Origin: JBAZFF01 sp041653495
Lineage (GTDB): Bacteria; Patescibacteriota; Minisyncoccia; Minisyncoccales; RBG-13-42-11
Direction: 5' to 3'
Length of the DNA stretch: 38,554 bases
NCBI GenBank assembly: GCA_041653495.1
Contig: JBAZFF010000005.1
Coordinates: 1-38,554 of the forward strand
The notes beneath the pieces are model-generated. The model saw only the letters and a list, made by a program, of their open reading frames with translations. It did not search any database and was not told the DNA's origin. The position numbers and the translations under genes are program-made. How positions within the stretch are numbered: the stretch's first letter is position 1; the number at the start of each line of letters is the position of its first letter. This document shows, one piece after another, positions 17,248-24,105 of the stretch.

Positions 17248-17318
17248 TGGGAGGTCATCTAGCGGTAGGATTCAGGTCTCTGGAACCTGACACGATGGTT
17301 CGAATCCATCCCTCCCAG
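17248..17318 (+). tRNA. tRNA-Gln(CTG)
   Basis: Complete cloverleaf: acceptor TGGGAGG/CCTCCCA, D-arm with GGTAGG, anticodon stem CAGGT/ACCTG, loop CTCTGGA (anticodon CTG), T-loop TTCGAAT, discriminator G. Only CA instead of CCA follows. It is the only intact tRNA in the island and the model for the tRNA-end-like repeats downstream. Confidence 0.95.
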
Positions 17319-17351
17319 CAGTCAGCTCTCGGTATCGAGTGAGACCGAGAC
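17316..17351 (+). repeat. 36-bp direct repeat, copy 1, at the tRNA-Gln 3' end
   Basis: A perfect 36-bp match to 18142-18177. It starts in the last bases of tRNA-Gln (CAGCA) and runs through a hairpin (CTCGGT ... ACCGAG, 17328-17349) into GACCGAGAC. The pair brackets the hydrolase gene like attL and attR, giving a unit of 826 bp. An outer inverted repeat CCGAGAC (17345-17351) / GTCTCGG (17381-17387) follows. Confidence 0.85.
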
Positions 17352-17442
17352 AGGTCATTCTGAACGTAATTTCGTAACGGGTCTCGGACGTCCCGTTCCG
17401 GTACCCGTCCGGGATATAGAACTTTATTCGGGAAATAAATAT

Positions 17443-18063
17443 ATGAAAAAAATCCAAATACTAGTAATACATGGCGGGATGACTTTCAAAAACGAGAAGG
17501 ATTATTTGAATTACCTAAGAACAAAAGAAGTTTCTACAAGTAAAAAGACTTATTGGGCTCCTGGATATTTAGAAAAGGCCTTAGGCAGAAACTTTGAAGT
17601 TATTGCGCCTCGTATGCCACTTCAAGACAATGCCAAATACAGAGATTGGGCTATTTTATTCAAAAGATATCTTTCTCTGTTAAAAGGAAAATTTATTTTA
17701 ATAGGTTCTTCGCTCGGTGGGATTTTCCTTGCAAAATATCTTTCTGAAAATAAATTATCAAAAAAAGCCTTATCGGTTTATATGGTTTGCCCGCCCTTTG
17801 ATAACACTTTGCCAGAAGAAGATTTAGTCGGCGGGTTTGTTTTAAAGAATGATTTATCTCTTATAGAAAAAAACTCTAGAAATATCTATCTTTTGTTTTC
17901 GAAAGATGATGATGTTGTGCCTGTTTTTCACGCAGAGAAATACAGAAAGAAGTTAAGCAGTAACGTTCATATGATTATATACAAGAGCAAAAATGGACAT
18001 TTTAATATTCCAAGATTTCCAGAAATAGTTAAGTTGATAAAAGCTGATGTTAATAAAGAATAG
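17443..18063 (+). CDS. Alpha/beta hydrolase, RBBP9/YdeN-like
   Basis: A 206-residue serine hydrolase. An N-terminal HGG (ILVIHGG, residues 6-12) probably helps the oxyanion hole. The nucleophile elbow GSSLGG puts Ser at about residue 90. A catalytic Asp lies in LFSKDDDVVP (about 155-157) and the catalytic His in NGHFN (about 186). The small size without lid domain fits the RBBP9/YdeN esterase group; the substrate is unknown. There is no signal peptide, so it is cytoplasmic. It is the only gene between two 36-bp repeats, making it the clearest single cassette of the array. Codon use is AT-rich against ftsX. Confidence 0.8.
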   Translation: MKKIQILVIHGGMTFKNEKDYLNYLRTKEVSTSKKTYWAPGYLEKALGRNFEVIAPRMPLQDNAKYRDWAILFKRYLSLLKGKFILIGSSLGGIFLAKYLSENKLSKKALSVYMVCPPFDNTLPEEDLVGGFVLKNDLSLIEKNSRNIYLLFSKDDDVVPVFHAEKYRKKLSSNVHMIIYKSKNGHFNIPRFPEIVKLIKADVNKE

Positions 18064-18066
18064 TTG

Positions 18067-18086
18067 ACCCGTCCGGGATTCGAACT
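18067..18086 (-). pseudogene. Minus-strand tRNA T-arm/acceptor-like fragment
   Basis: Read on the minus strand, AGTTCGAATCCCGGACGGGT resembles a tRNA 3' part (T-loop TTCGAAT). The 13 bases ACCCGTCCGGGAT also occur at 17403-17415, upstream of the hydrolase. ATTCGAACT here is inverted relative to AGTTCGAAT at 18123-18131. Confidence 0.4.
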
Positions 18087-18122
18087 GGAAAATAGATGGT
18101 TTTGAATATAAAATGAAGCTAT

Positions 18123-18177
18123 AGTTCGAATAGAGTCCCCGCAGCAGTCAGCTCTCGGTATCGAGTGAGACCGAGAC
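18123..18177 (+). repeat. tRNA-Gln 3'-end remnant with 36-bp repeat copy 2
   Basis: T-loop-like TTCGAAT (18125-18131), five bases, CCCCGCA, then G and CA: the same spacing as the real tRNA-Gln end. The perfect 36-bp repeat covers 18142-18177. The remnant ends the hydrolase cassette and the next gene starts at 18190. Confidence 0.75.
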
Positions 18178-18189
18178 GGGTAAGTTTTT

Positions 18190-19356
18190 ATGGAAACCTC
18201 AAAGAATAAAAAAATAAAATATATTTTTATTGATACTAATTTATTTCATGGTGTTTTTGTTAGCAAGGATTTATGTGAGGAAGTTTTACCTATTTTAGAA
18301 AAATTATCTGATAATAATTACGAGATTTTACTACCACAACAGGTTATTGATGAAATAAATCGTAATAGATTCACATCTTGGCTTAAGCCACTTAGTATAA
18401 ATAAGTTTACGAACCTTAGAGACATAGTACTCGGTGACGCAGAAGGCTTAAAAGGCGTTAAGGGGTTATTAGGTTCGATTGAACAAAAAGTTAAATCTAT
18501 ACAGAAAGAAAATAATAGACGTGTTACTAGATTGACTACTATCGGAGGTCAATCGTCGAAAACAATAAACCGCCTTGTTAAAATTTGTAAGATTATTCCT
18601 GATTCTAATAATGCTATGTCGGCCACGAGGATGAGGGTTGCAAAAGGTAATCCTCCACTAGAAACCGATAAAGTAAAGAAAGATTGCGATAGGTATATTT
18701 GGGAATTGTTATTAGAATATTTTTCCAATAACAGCATCAGAAAACCATATCTATATTTTTTCACTAAAAACTATACTGATTGGTGTATTGATGTTAGCGG
18801 TAAAAAGGTGTTTAATCCATTTTTAACGAATGAATTTGCAGAAAAGTTTTCTGGTAATATTAAATGGTTTGATAATCTGAAATTTCTTCCCAATACTACA
18901 TCTTCAGAAATGCAGGCAGTACAGAAGGAAGTTAAAGAATTTGATCAGAGTACTTATTTACAGAGAGTTGAATCAGCTATTGCTGATAAATTACGAAACA
19001 GTAATACATGGGCAGATTCTGATAAAATAATGAAATTAACAGCCCCTTTCATAGAAAAATTTTCTGCAAAAACAATAATAAACATACTTAAAGCGGCAAA
19101 GGAGAATTTAGAAATTAGTTCCGGACCATTTAATCAGGTTTTAGATGCTTCCAATGCCGTTAATTTTTTTGATAAGTTATTTAAAAGATCTTTAGGACTT
19201 AAAATGCCTCTTGCTATATGGAAAGAATTTTATTGCGATTTAGATGAAAACCAGCAAGAAAAATTTATTAATATTAGACAGGCACTTGAGAAAAAAGGTG
19301 TTCAATTTAATTTTAGTGAAATTAAATATTTTACCACTAAAGACATTCCATTTTAG
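18190..19356 (+). CDS. PIN-domain putative ribonuclease (DUF4935-like)
   Basis: A 388-residue protein whose N-terminal third is a PIN-type nuclease fold. YIFIDTNLFHG gives the first Asp (about residue 15), PQQVIDEINRN the acidic residue after helix 2, DRYIWELLLEY a later acidic site, and FFTKNYTDW the final strand where other PIN proteins have a TxDxxF-like motif. It resembles DUF4935 PIN proteins often found in toxin or defence settings. The C-terminal half (about 230-388) is helical and unrecognised. The next gene starts 33 nt later without a junction repeat, so the two form one cassette. Confidence 0.7.
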   Translation: METSKNKKIKYIFIDTNLFHGVFVSKDLCEEVLPILEKLSDNNYEILLPQQVIDEINRNRFTSWLKPLSINKFTNLRDIVLGDAEGLKGVKGLLGSIEQKVKSIQKENNRRVTRLTTIGGQSSKTINRLVKICKIIPDSNNAMSATRMRVAKGNPPLETDKVKKDCDRYIWELLLEYFSNNSIRKPYLYFFTKNYTDWCIDVSGKKVFNPFLTNEFAEKFSGNIKWFDNLKFLPNTTSSEMQAVQKEVKEFDQSTYLQRVESAIADKLRNSNTWADSDKIMKLTAPFIEKFSAKTIINILKAAKENLEISSGPFNQVLDASNAVNFFDKLFKRSLGLKMPLAIWKEFYCDLDENQQEKFINIRQALEKKGVQFNFSEIKYFTTKDIPF

Positions 19357-19389
19357 TTGTGCTATTGAAATTATAAATTAAATAATAAT

Positions 19390-20094
19390 ATGAATAGAGA
19401 GCAAACAAAGACATATTTAGAGGCTGCAGTAAAAGACTTCATTGATATCTGCCCTCATTGTGGCGCAAAAGCTCATTTTCAGTTACTTTTCTTAGAGGGA
19501 CAAAAAGAAAAAAATAGAGATATTACTTATTATTTAACATTTAGATGTGTTCCTTGTAAAAAACTTATTCTCGAAACTGCTCGATTTGAACAAGATAAAT
19601 ATAGACCCGAAGAAAAATTAGAATTTCAGGGATGGCTAGATAAATTTCCTACGGAAGATATCGTTTTTTTAAGTAGATTCGAAGAAGTCGTACCTGAAGA
19701 TATTTTAGTAGACTTTAAAGAAGGCGTTATTTGTTTACAGAATAAATGTTATAGGGCTGCAGTTGCAATGTTTAGGAGGTCTTTACAATCAGCTATGTTA
19801 AATTTAGGCGCAGATCCCAGCAAAGATTTAATAGAACAGATTACTGCATTAACATGTTTAACCACGGATATTAAGGATTGGGCACACAATATACGTATTT
19901 TTGGCAATTGGGGAGCACATCCTCAAGATGACAATCTTAAAGACATTGATACCGAAAAAGCGAGCGAAGCTCAATCATTTTTAGAGGAATTTTTTAATTA
20001 TGTTTATATAATGCCTAGTCGAGTGGCAAAAGCTAGAGAGACAACAGATAAATCAAAAGTTGATAAAGAACAGGTGACCGAAACGAGTAAATGA
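19390..20094 (+). CDS. DUF4145 protein (HEPN-like) with zinc ribbon
   Basis: A 234-residue protein. CPHC (about 18-21) and CVPC (about 53-56) form a zinc ribbon. Then follows a helical DUF4145 domain: CLQNKCYRAAVAMFRRSLQ, and later IFGNWGAHPQDDNLKDI with the Gly-Ala-His typical of the family. DUF4145 is related to HEPN folds and turns up fused to or beside nucleases and restriction enzymes. It sits behind the PIN gene with no repeat between them, so it may act as partner or antitoxin; that is inference. The end of the gene runs into junction element A (20075). Confidence 0.8.
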   Translation: MNREQTKTYLEAAVKDFIDICPHCGAKAHFQLLFLEGQKEKNRDITYYLTFRCVPCKKLILETARFEQDKYRPEEKLEFQGWLDKFPTEDIVFLSRFEEVVPEDILVDFKEGVICLQNKCYRAAVAMFRRSLQSAMLNLGADPSKDLIEQITALTCLTTDIKDWAHNIRIFGNWGAHPQDDNLKDIDTEKASEAQSFLEEFFNYVYIMPSRVAKARETTDKSKVDKEQVTETSK

Positions 20095-20157
20095 GACACC
20101 CTAAAATAGTCTAATTTTTCTTTTAAAAGCCTGGTTCTAGGCCGGGGCTCACAGCCA
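20075..20157 (+). repeat. 83-nt junction element, copy A
   Basis: TGACCGAAACG start, then after 55 nt a T-arm: CCTGG, loop TTCTAGG, CCGGG (20130-20146), 7-nt acceptor-like GCTCACA, G and CCA (20155-20157). The exact tRNA 3'-half geometry is present, but no complementary 5' acceptor strand exists. Its start lies in the end of the DUF4145 gene. Confidence 0.7.
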
Positions 20158-20187
20158 ATTCGTCTCCGTCTTGGACTTAAGAAATTT

Positions 20188-21036
20188 ATGGATATTAAAT
20201 TCGATAAATTTGAAGAACAGATATTTCTTAATACCGTTTTAATAAAGAATACAGGTAGTAATATACTGGGTACAGGATTTTTGTTGCAAAAGCCCACATT
20301 AAATGGAAGAGCTAAATTCATACTATTCTCTAATAAGCATGTTTTTTGGGGAGAGGAATACCAGAAGGTCGCTGATAATGCGGAAAATCATTTTGAAATA
20401 ACTTTACACAATAAAGACGCAGACGGCAGTTATAAATTGGAAAAAATTAGTAATTTTAGATTTAAGATAAATAAATCTAGCGTAAACTACTTCGAGCATC
20501 CAAATCCAGACATTGATATAGCCTGTGTTAATATTTCTGCAGCATTCAATCAACCTGGAATTACACTGAACGTTAGAGCAATAGAAATAGATAAGTTCAT
20601 TGACTTTGATCTATCAACTATTCATTGTGGACAAAAGGTGGTATTTATTGGATATCCAACTGGATTCTTTGATAAGAAGAATTTTTTACCAATTATGAGG
20701 AGTGGAATAATAGCAAGCATTCCAGATATTGATTTTCAAGGAAAACAACAGATACTAATAGATGCACAAGTATTCCCAGGGTCTAGTGGTAGCCCTGTGT
20801 TTGTTGAGGTAGGTGGAAAATATAAACTTCTGGGGATAATTAGCGATGGAGTTATAAAAGAACTAGGGTTTACAAAAATTAAAAAAACGGGAGAAGCAGA
20901 AGATGAGAAATATCTTCCTATAGAGTTCATAGGATTAGGACTTGTCTTCAAGTATACTGCAATTAAAGAAGTTTATGATGCTGTACCAGTTCCGAGACAG
21001 GAGCTTGCCTCGGAGACTAAAAAGGTTCTAACATAG
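20188..21036 (+). CDS. Trypsin-like serine protease
   Basis: A 282-residue protease domain. His in FSNKHVF (about residue 51), Asp in HPNPDIDIACVNI (about 110) and Ser in FPGSSGSPVF (about 200) give a full triad in the usual chymotrypsin-fold order. No signal peptide, membrane helix or PDZ domain is seen, so it should be cytoplasmic, unlike the DegP group. Such free trypsin-like domains occur as effectors in bacterial immune systems. Here it is a lone cassette, and a defence role is only a guess. The last codons and TAG stop are supplied by the junction repeat at 21024-21040. Confidence 0.8.
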   Translation: MDIKFDKFEEQIFLNTVLIKNTGSNILGTGFLLQKPTLNGRAKFILFSNKHVFWGEEYQKVADNAENHFEITLHNKDADGSYKLEKISNFRFKINKSSVNYFEHPNPDIDIACVNISAAFNQPGITLNVRAIEIDKFIDFDLSTIHCGQKVVFIGYPTGFFDKKNFLPIMRSGIIASIPDIDFQGKQQILIDAQVFPGSSGSPVFVEVGGKYKLLGIISDGVIKELGFTKIKKTGEAEDEKYLPIEFIGLGLVFKYTAIKEVYDAVPVPRQELASETKKVLT

Positions 21037-21083
21037 TCCCGTAAAGCCAGTAGTCAGCTCTCAGTGTCGAGGAGTACCAAGAC
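21024..21083 (+). repeat. tRNA-end-like junction, GGTTCTAAC type, copy 1
   Basis: GGTTCTAACATAGTCCC (21024-21040) is identical at 22290-22306 and has one change at 22740-22756. It runs on to CCAGTA and then a diverged version of the 36-bp repeat (GTCAGCTCTCAGTGTCGAGG). It supplies the TAG stop of the protease gene. Confidence 0.75.
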
Positions 21084-21101
21084 GCATAAATTAATTGAGA
21101 T

Positions 21102-21695
21102 ATGTCTGAAACAGAAATAGGAAAAGTTAAGTGCAGAATTCCAGGATGCGGAAAGAGTTATCCCATTCTTGCTGCACACATTACTAAAACCCATGGGCTG
21201 TCTACAGCAGAATATTTAAGGCGTTTTCCTGGTGCAAAATTATCCTCAGACGAATGGAAGAAGAAAGTCAGTTCATCTATAAAAGATTTATTTTCAAAAG
21301 ATCCTACGATGCAAGATAAGGTTGCAAGCAGAACTTTTGACTTTGTAAAGAATAAAAAGTTAACGCCTCTGTTACAAAGAGATTATAGATCTGCTAGAAT
21401 TTGTTTAAAGAATTCATTGTGGAAACCATCTACCATTCTATACGGGTCAATTATTGAGGCTATCTTAATGGAAAAACATTCTGGCTCAAAAGATTTTTAT
21501 GAGGCCATTGATGTTGCTTACAAAAAGGGAGACATTTCAGAGATAGAAAATCATAAAATTCACGTTATTAGAGATTTAAGAAATTTCGTGCATCTAAAAA
21601 AAGAATTGGAAGAAGGAGGAGAAATTGATGAACATTGGGCCAAAACTGCCGGAAGTATTTGTGAATCAATAATTGGACGTTTTCGTAAAGAATAA
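21102..21695 (+). CDS. MucR/Ros-like zinc finger fused to a HEPN-like helical domain
   Basis: A 197-residue two-domain protein. Residues about 9-45 form a C2H2 finger (CRIPGCGKSYPILAAHITKT) followed by HGLSTAEYLRRFPGA, as in MucR/Ros DNA-binding regulators. The C-terminal part (about 95-195) is all-helical, with RDLRNFVHLKKE and similarity to DUF4145/HEPN-type domains (R-x3-N-x2-H pattern). This pairing suggests a DNA- or RNA-targeted factor with a HEPN-like partner domain; nuclease activity is not proven. It is a single cassette between a GGTTCTAAC junction and junction element B. Confidence 0.6.
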   Translation: MSETEIGKVKCRIPGCGKSYPILAAHITKTHGLSTAEYLRRFPGAKLSSDEWKKKVSSSIKDLFSKDPTMQDKVASRTFDFVKNKKLTPLLQRDYRSARICLKNSLWKPSTILYGSIIEAILMEKHSGSKDFYEAIDVAYKKGDISEIENHKIHVIRDLRNFVHLKKELEEGGEIDEHWAKTAGSICESIIGRFRKE

Positions 21696-21698
21696 CCC

Positions 21699-21780
21699 TG
21701 ACCGAGACGCGTTGATATGGTGCCCAAAAAGAGCTAATTTTCCCTCTAAAGACCTGGTTCAAGACCAGGGATCACAGCTA
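21699..21780 (+). repeat. 82-nt junction element, copy B
   Basis: TGACCGAGACGCG start, T-arm CCTGG-TTCAAGA-CCAGG (21753-21769) with perfect 5-bp stem and canonical TTCRA loop, 7-nt GATCACA, G, CTA. It is the best preserved T-arm of the four copies. Confidence 0.75.
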
Positions 21781-21793
21781 GCAAAGTAAGAAA

Positions 21794-22297
21794 ATGAAGT
21801 CTTACACATCTCCAAAGACAAAAAAGGCATTACCAAGTAAGATCCATGGATTGGGATTCTTCGCAATAAAACCAATTCATAAAGGAGAGGTCCTTGCTAT
21901 TAAGAAAGGTCACTCTCTTACAAAAGAACAGATAGAAAAGCTTGGTATGCGACCTCATGATTATCTTCGGATAGATGACAATCTTTATGTCGGCCATAAT
22001 TCAAAAAAAGAATTTAATGACACAGAGATATTTATAAATCATTCATGCAGCCCAAATACTGGCTTTAAAAATAACTTGAGCATAATCGCGATAAAAGACA
22101 TTAAGAAGGGAGAAGAAATAGTCGTTGATTATGCAATGTTCTATGATGGAAATCAGAACATGAAATGTAATTGCGGGTCGCCAAACTGCCGGAAGATAAT
22201 TACTGGAAAAGATTGGAAGAAATTGGCGCTGCGAAAAAAATACAAAGGATTCTTCTCTCCATTTATACAGAAGAAGATTGAGTTAAAGAGGTTCTAA
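21794..22297 (+). CDS. SET-domain protein methyltransferase
   Basis: A 167-residue SET protein. SKIHGLGFFA is the first SAM-contact motif (about residues 16-25), FINHSCSPNTGF carries NHSCxPN (about 81-88), and GEEIVVDYAMF gives the catalytic Tyr segment (about 105-115). A post-SET-like CNCGSPNC lies near 124-132. These enzymes methylate lysines, mostly in eukaryotic chromatin; bacterial ones are scattered and often transferred. The target here is unknown. It forms one cassette: element B precedes it and its stop TAA lies inside GGTTCTAAC of the next junction. Confidence 0.88.
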   Translation: MKSYTSPKTKKALPSKIHGLGFFAIKPIHKGEVLAIKKGHSLTKEQIEKLGMRPHDYLRIDDNLYVGHNSKKEFNDTEIFINHSCSPNTGFKNNLSIIAIKDIKKGEEIVVDYAMFYDGNQNMKCNCGSPNCRKIITGKDWKKLALRKKYKGFFSPFIQKKIELKRF

Positions 22298-22318
22298 CAT
22301 AGTCCCATAGCCCCAGCA
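22290..22318 (+). repeat. tRNA-end-like junction, GGTTCTAAC type, copy 2
   Basis: GGTTCTAACATAGTCCC, identical to 21024-21040, continues ATAGCCCCAGCA. The part TCCCATAGCCCCAG (22303-22316) recurs with one change at 26809-26822, the right end of the island. It provides the TAA stop of the SET gene. The 36-bp-repeat hairpin is missing here. Confidence 0.75.
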
Positions 22319-22341
22319 AATAAAATTGGTTAATAATATTT

Positions 22342-22725
22342 ATGCAAGAGAATAAATTAATAATTCAAATTAATAGACCAGTTCCAGTTGTTTTTGCTTT
22401 TACAACTAATCCTAAAAATACTCCTTTATGGATAAATTCAATTATTAGTGAAGAAGTTAATGAATGGCCAGCAAAGAAAGGGAGTATTTATAGAAATCAA
22501 GATAAAGATGGAAACTGTTCAGAATATGTTGTGCGCGAATGGGAAAAAAATAAAATGTTTATCTGGGATAAAAAGGATAGTAATTACCATGTTCAGTATA
22601 CTTTTACTTCAATTAGCAAGAACACTACTAGTCTTGAATATTATGAATGGGTAGATGAAGGAGATATTGACGATCCTTTTAATCAAGAGATACTAGACAA
22701 GCTCAAGCGTATCTTAGAAGATTAA
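22342..22725 (+). CDS. SRPBCC (START/Bet v1-like) family protein
   Basis: A 127-residue small helix-grip protein. A beta strand with KLIIQINRPVPVVFAFTTNP begins it, as in polyketide cyclase/SRPBCC domains, followed by a helix pair, a long beta meander (YVVREWEKNKMFIWDKKDS, YTFTSISKNTTSLEYYEW) and a C-terminal helix. Such proteins bind hydrophobic ligands; the ligand is unknown. It is an AT-rich single cassette between two GGTTC(T/C)AAC junctions. Confidence 0.75.
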   Translation: MQENKLIIQINRPVPVVFAFTTNPKNTPLWINSIISEEVNEWPAKKGSIYRNQDKDGNCSEYVVREWEKNKMFIWDKKDSNYHVQYTFTSISKNTTSLEYYEWVDEGDIDDPFNQEILDKLKRILED

Positions 22726-22739
22726 GTTAGTTTTAAAAA

Positions 22740-22800
22740 GGTTCCAACATAGTCCCATTGCCCGCAGCAGTCTAGTGCTAGTATCGAGAGACCGAGAGGC
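22740..22800 (+). repeat. tRNA-end-like junction, GGTTCCAAC type, copy 3
   Basis: GGTTCCAACATAGTCCC differs by one base from the two GGTTCTAAC copies, continues to CCCGCAGCA (22761-22769), then a shortened form of the 36-bp repeat ending in GAGACCGAGAGGC. CCCGCA could pair with the orphan tRNA 5' end at 16411. Confidence 0.75.
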
Positions 22801-22817
22801 ATAAATATTTAATAGAA

Positions 22818-23366
22818 ATGGGAAAGATACATATCCAAGATTTCATTAATAGTTTAGCTAGAATTACTCTATCTGGGAGTGTTGTTGAGGATAAAAATAG
22901 AGATACGTGTCAAAAACTATTCCAGGAGCAAGCCATGGGAGCTATTGAGATGAAAGAAGGGAAACTTACAGAGATGCTTATCGCTGAAATATTCGTTTGT
23001 CATATACCATTGTCCTTGTTCCTTTCAAAGAAAGATAAAATTAATATCTTAGATGATTACTATATAGAAATATATAAATTGCTTAAAGATCAATATAGAT
23101 TCCTTAATAATAAGATTGAATTAGAAATATTTGAGGATTTACTGCAGGAAAGATATAAGGAGTATTATCCTTTGGTCAAGAACGCCACTGATGAAAATTG
23201 GGTTAAAATAATTGCTAAAAAAGTTGCAGAAATATTAGCTCCGAACCATCAGGGGTTATTGCAGTTAGCCTTAAGTGGAACTTTTACTGATTTATTCACG
23301 ACTATAGATGGATTTGTGGAGGAAGCGAGCTCTAAATTTGATATGGATTTTAATAATAAAGCATAA
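22818..23366 (+). CDS. Unknown helical protein
   Basis: I do not recognise this 182-residue protein. It is predicted mostly alpha-helical and acidic, without signal peptide or clear membrane segment. It has no cysteine cluster and no nucleotide-binding motif. The segment ILAPNHQGLLQLALSGTFTD near the end is the least polar. A second gene begins 23 nt later with no junction repeat, so both likely move as one cassette. Confidence 0.6.
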   Translation: MGKIHIQDFINSLARITLSGSVVEDKNRDTCQKLFQEQAMGAIEMKEGKLTEMLIAEIFVCHIPLSLFLSKKDKINILDDYYIEIYKLLKDQYRFLNNKIELEIFEDLLQERYKEYYPLVKNATDENWVKIIAKKVAEILAPNHQGLLQLALSGTFTDLFTTIDGFVEEASSKFDMDFNNKA

Positions 23367-23389
23367 GTTATAATTAAGTATGGATTATT

Positions 23390-24052
23390 ATGAATTTAAG
23401 CGTTAGCGACACGGTCTTGATAATAACAACATTACTTCTAGCTGGAGTGGCTTTTTTAGCTCCTTATGTTATCGAAAATTGGAAGGACAAATTTTATTCT
23501 GCAAAATTAGACTTTATTTTTCTTCATCAACCTCCTTTTTGTCACATGACGCAAATGAGAGGGCCGGGGATAGATTTTCCAGTTTATTATTTTAGATTTA
23601 AAGTCGTAAATAATGGAAAAATTCAAGCAGAGCAGTGCGAAGCTGTAATTGAAAAAATCTGGAAGGAGAATGCTGCAGGGGAGTTAAAAGAATTTAATGG
23701 TTTTTCTCCAGTTTCTCTAAAATGGTCTGGTCCAGAGGGCCAGAAGCATATTACAATACAGCCTGGCAGAGAAATTTTTTGTGATATAGGAAAAATTCAT
23801 TATCCAAATAATGAACCTGACTCTGTATATAGATTGATAACCGAAGGAGAGAAGAGGCTAAACAAATTCTTTTTCGAATTCCCAGAAAGATTCTACTCTC
23901 AATGGGATTGTCTAACGCCGGGTAGATATCAGATCAAGATATCTCTATACAGCAAAAATACGCCTAAGAATAGTAGGGGATTCAAGATCACTTGGTCTGG
24001 TAATTGGAAAAATGTAGAAAATGAAATGCTGAATGAATTAGTAATTAGTTAG
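23390..24052 (+). CDS. Unknown single-pass membrane protein
   Basis: A 220-residue protein not assigned to a family. One N-terminal transmembrane helix (about residues 8-28, LIITTLLLAGVAFLAPYVI) is followed by a short basic stretch and a soluble domain rich in beta strands (YYFRFKVVNNGKIQAEQCEA; ending in NSRGFKITWSGNWK), suggesting an Ig-like or C2-like sandwich. The orientation of the soluble domain is unclear, since no signal cleavage site is seen. It is the second gene of a two-gene cassette with the helical protein before it. Confidence 0.6.
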   Translation: MNLSVSDTVLIITTLLLAGVAFLAPYVIENWKDKFYSAKLDFIFLHQPPFCHMTQMRGPGIDFPVYYFRFKVVNNGKIQAEQCEAVIEKIWKENAAGELKEFNGFSPVSLKWSGPEGQKHITIQPGREIFCDIGKIHYPNNEPDSVYRLITEGEKRLNKFFFEFPERFYSQWDCLTPGRYQIKISLYSKNTPKNSRGFKITWSGNWKNVENEMLNELVIS

Positions 24053-24085
24053 ACATAGAGTCCTTAGCTCCTAAGGGAGCCGTGG
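24052..24085 (+). repeat. Weak junction remnant
   Basis: GACATAGAGTCC recalls the ACATAGTCCC core of the GGTTCTAAC junctions and is followed by a small hairpin (GGCTCC-type arms, CTCCTAAGGGAG). It marks the border between two cassettes but is badly decayed. Confidence 0.35.
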
Positions 24086-24105
24086 TTGATTAATTTAATG
24101 AATAA

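Noticed and set aside
16411..17318. Group I intron inside tRNA-Gln with an endonuclease ORF
   Set aside because: The downstream tRNA is complete with its own 5' half, and the upstream fragment stops in the D-arm, so there are no two exons to splice.
21699..21780. Junction element B as a working tRNA gene
   Set aside because: Its T-arm and 3' end fit, but no 5' acceptor strand complementary to GATCACA and no proper anticodon arm exist.
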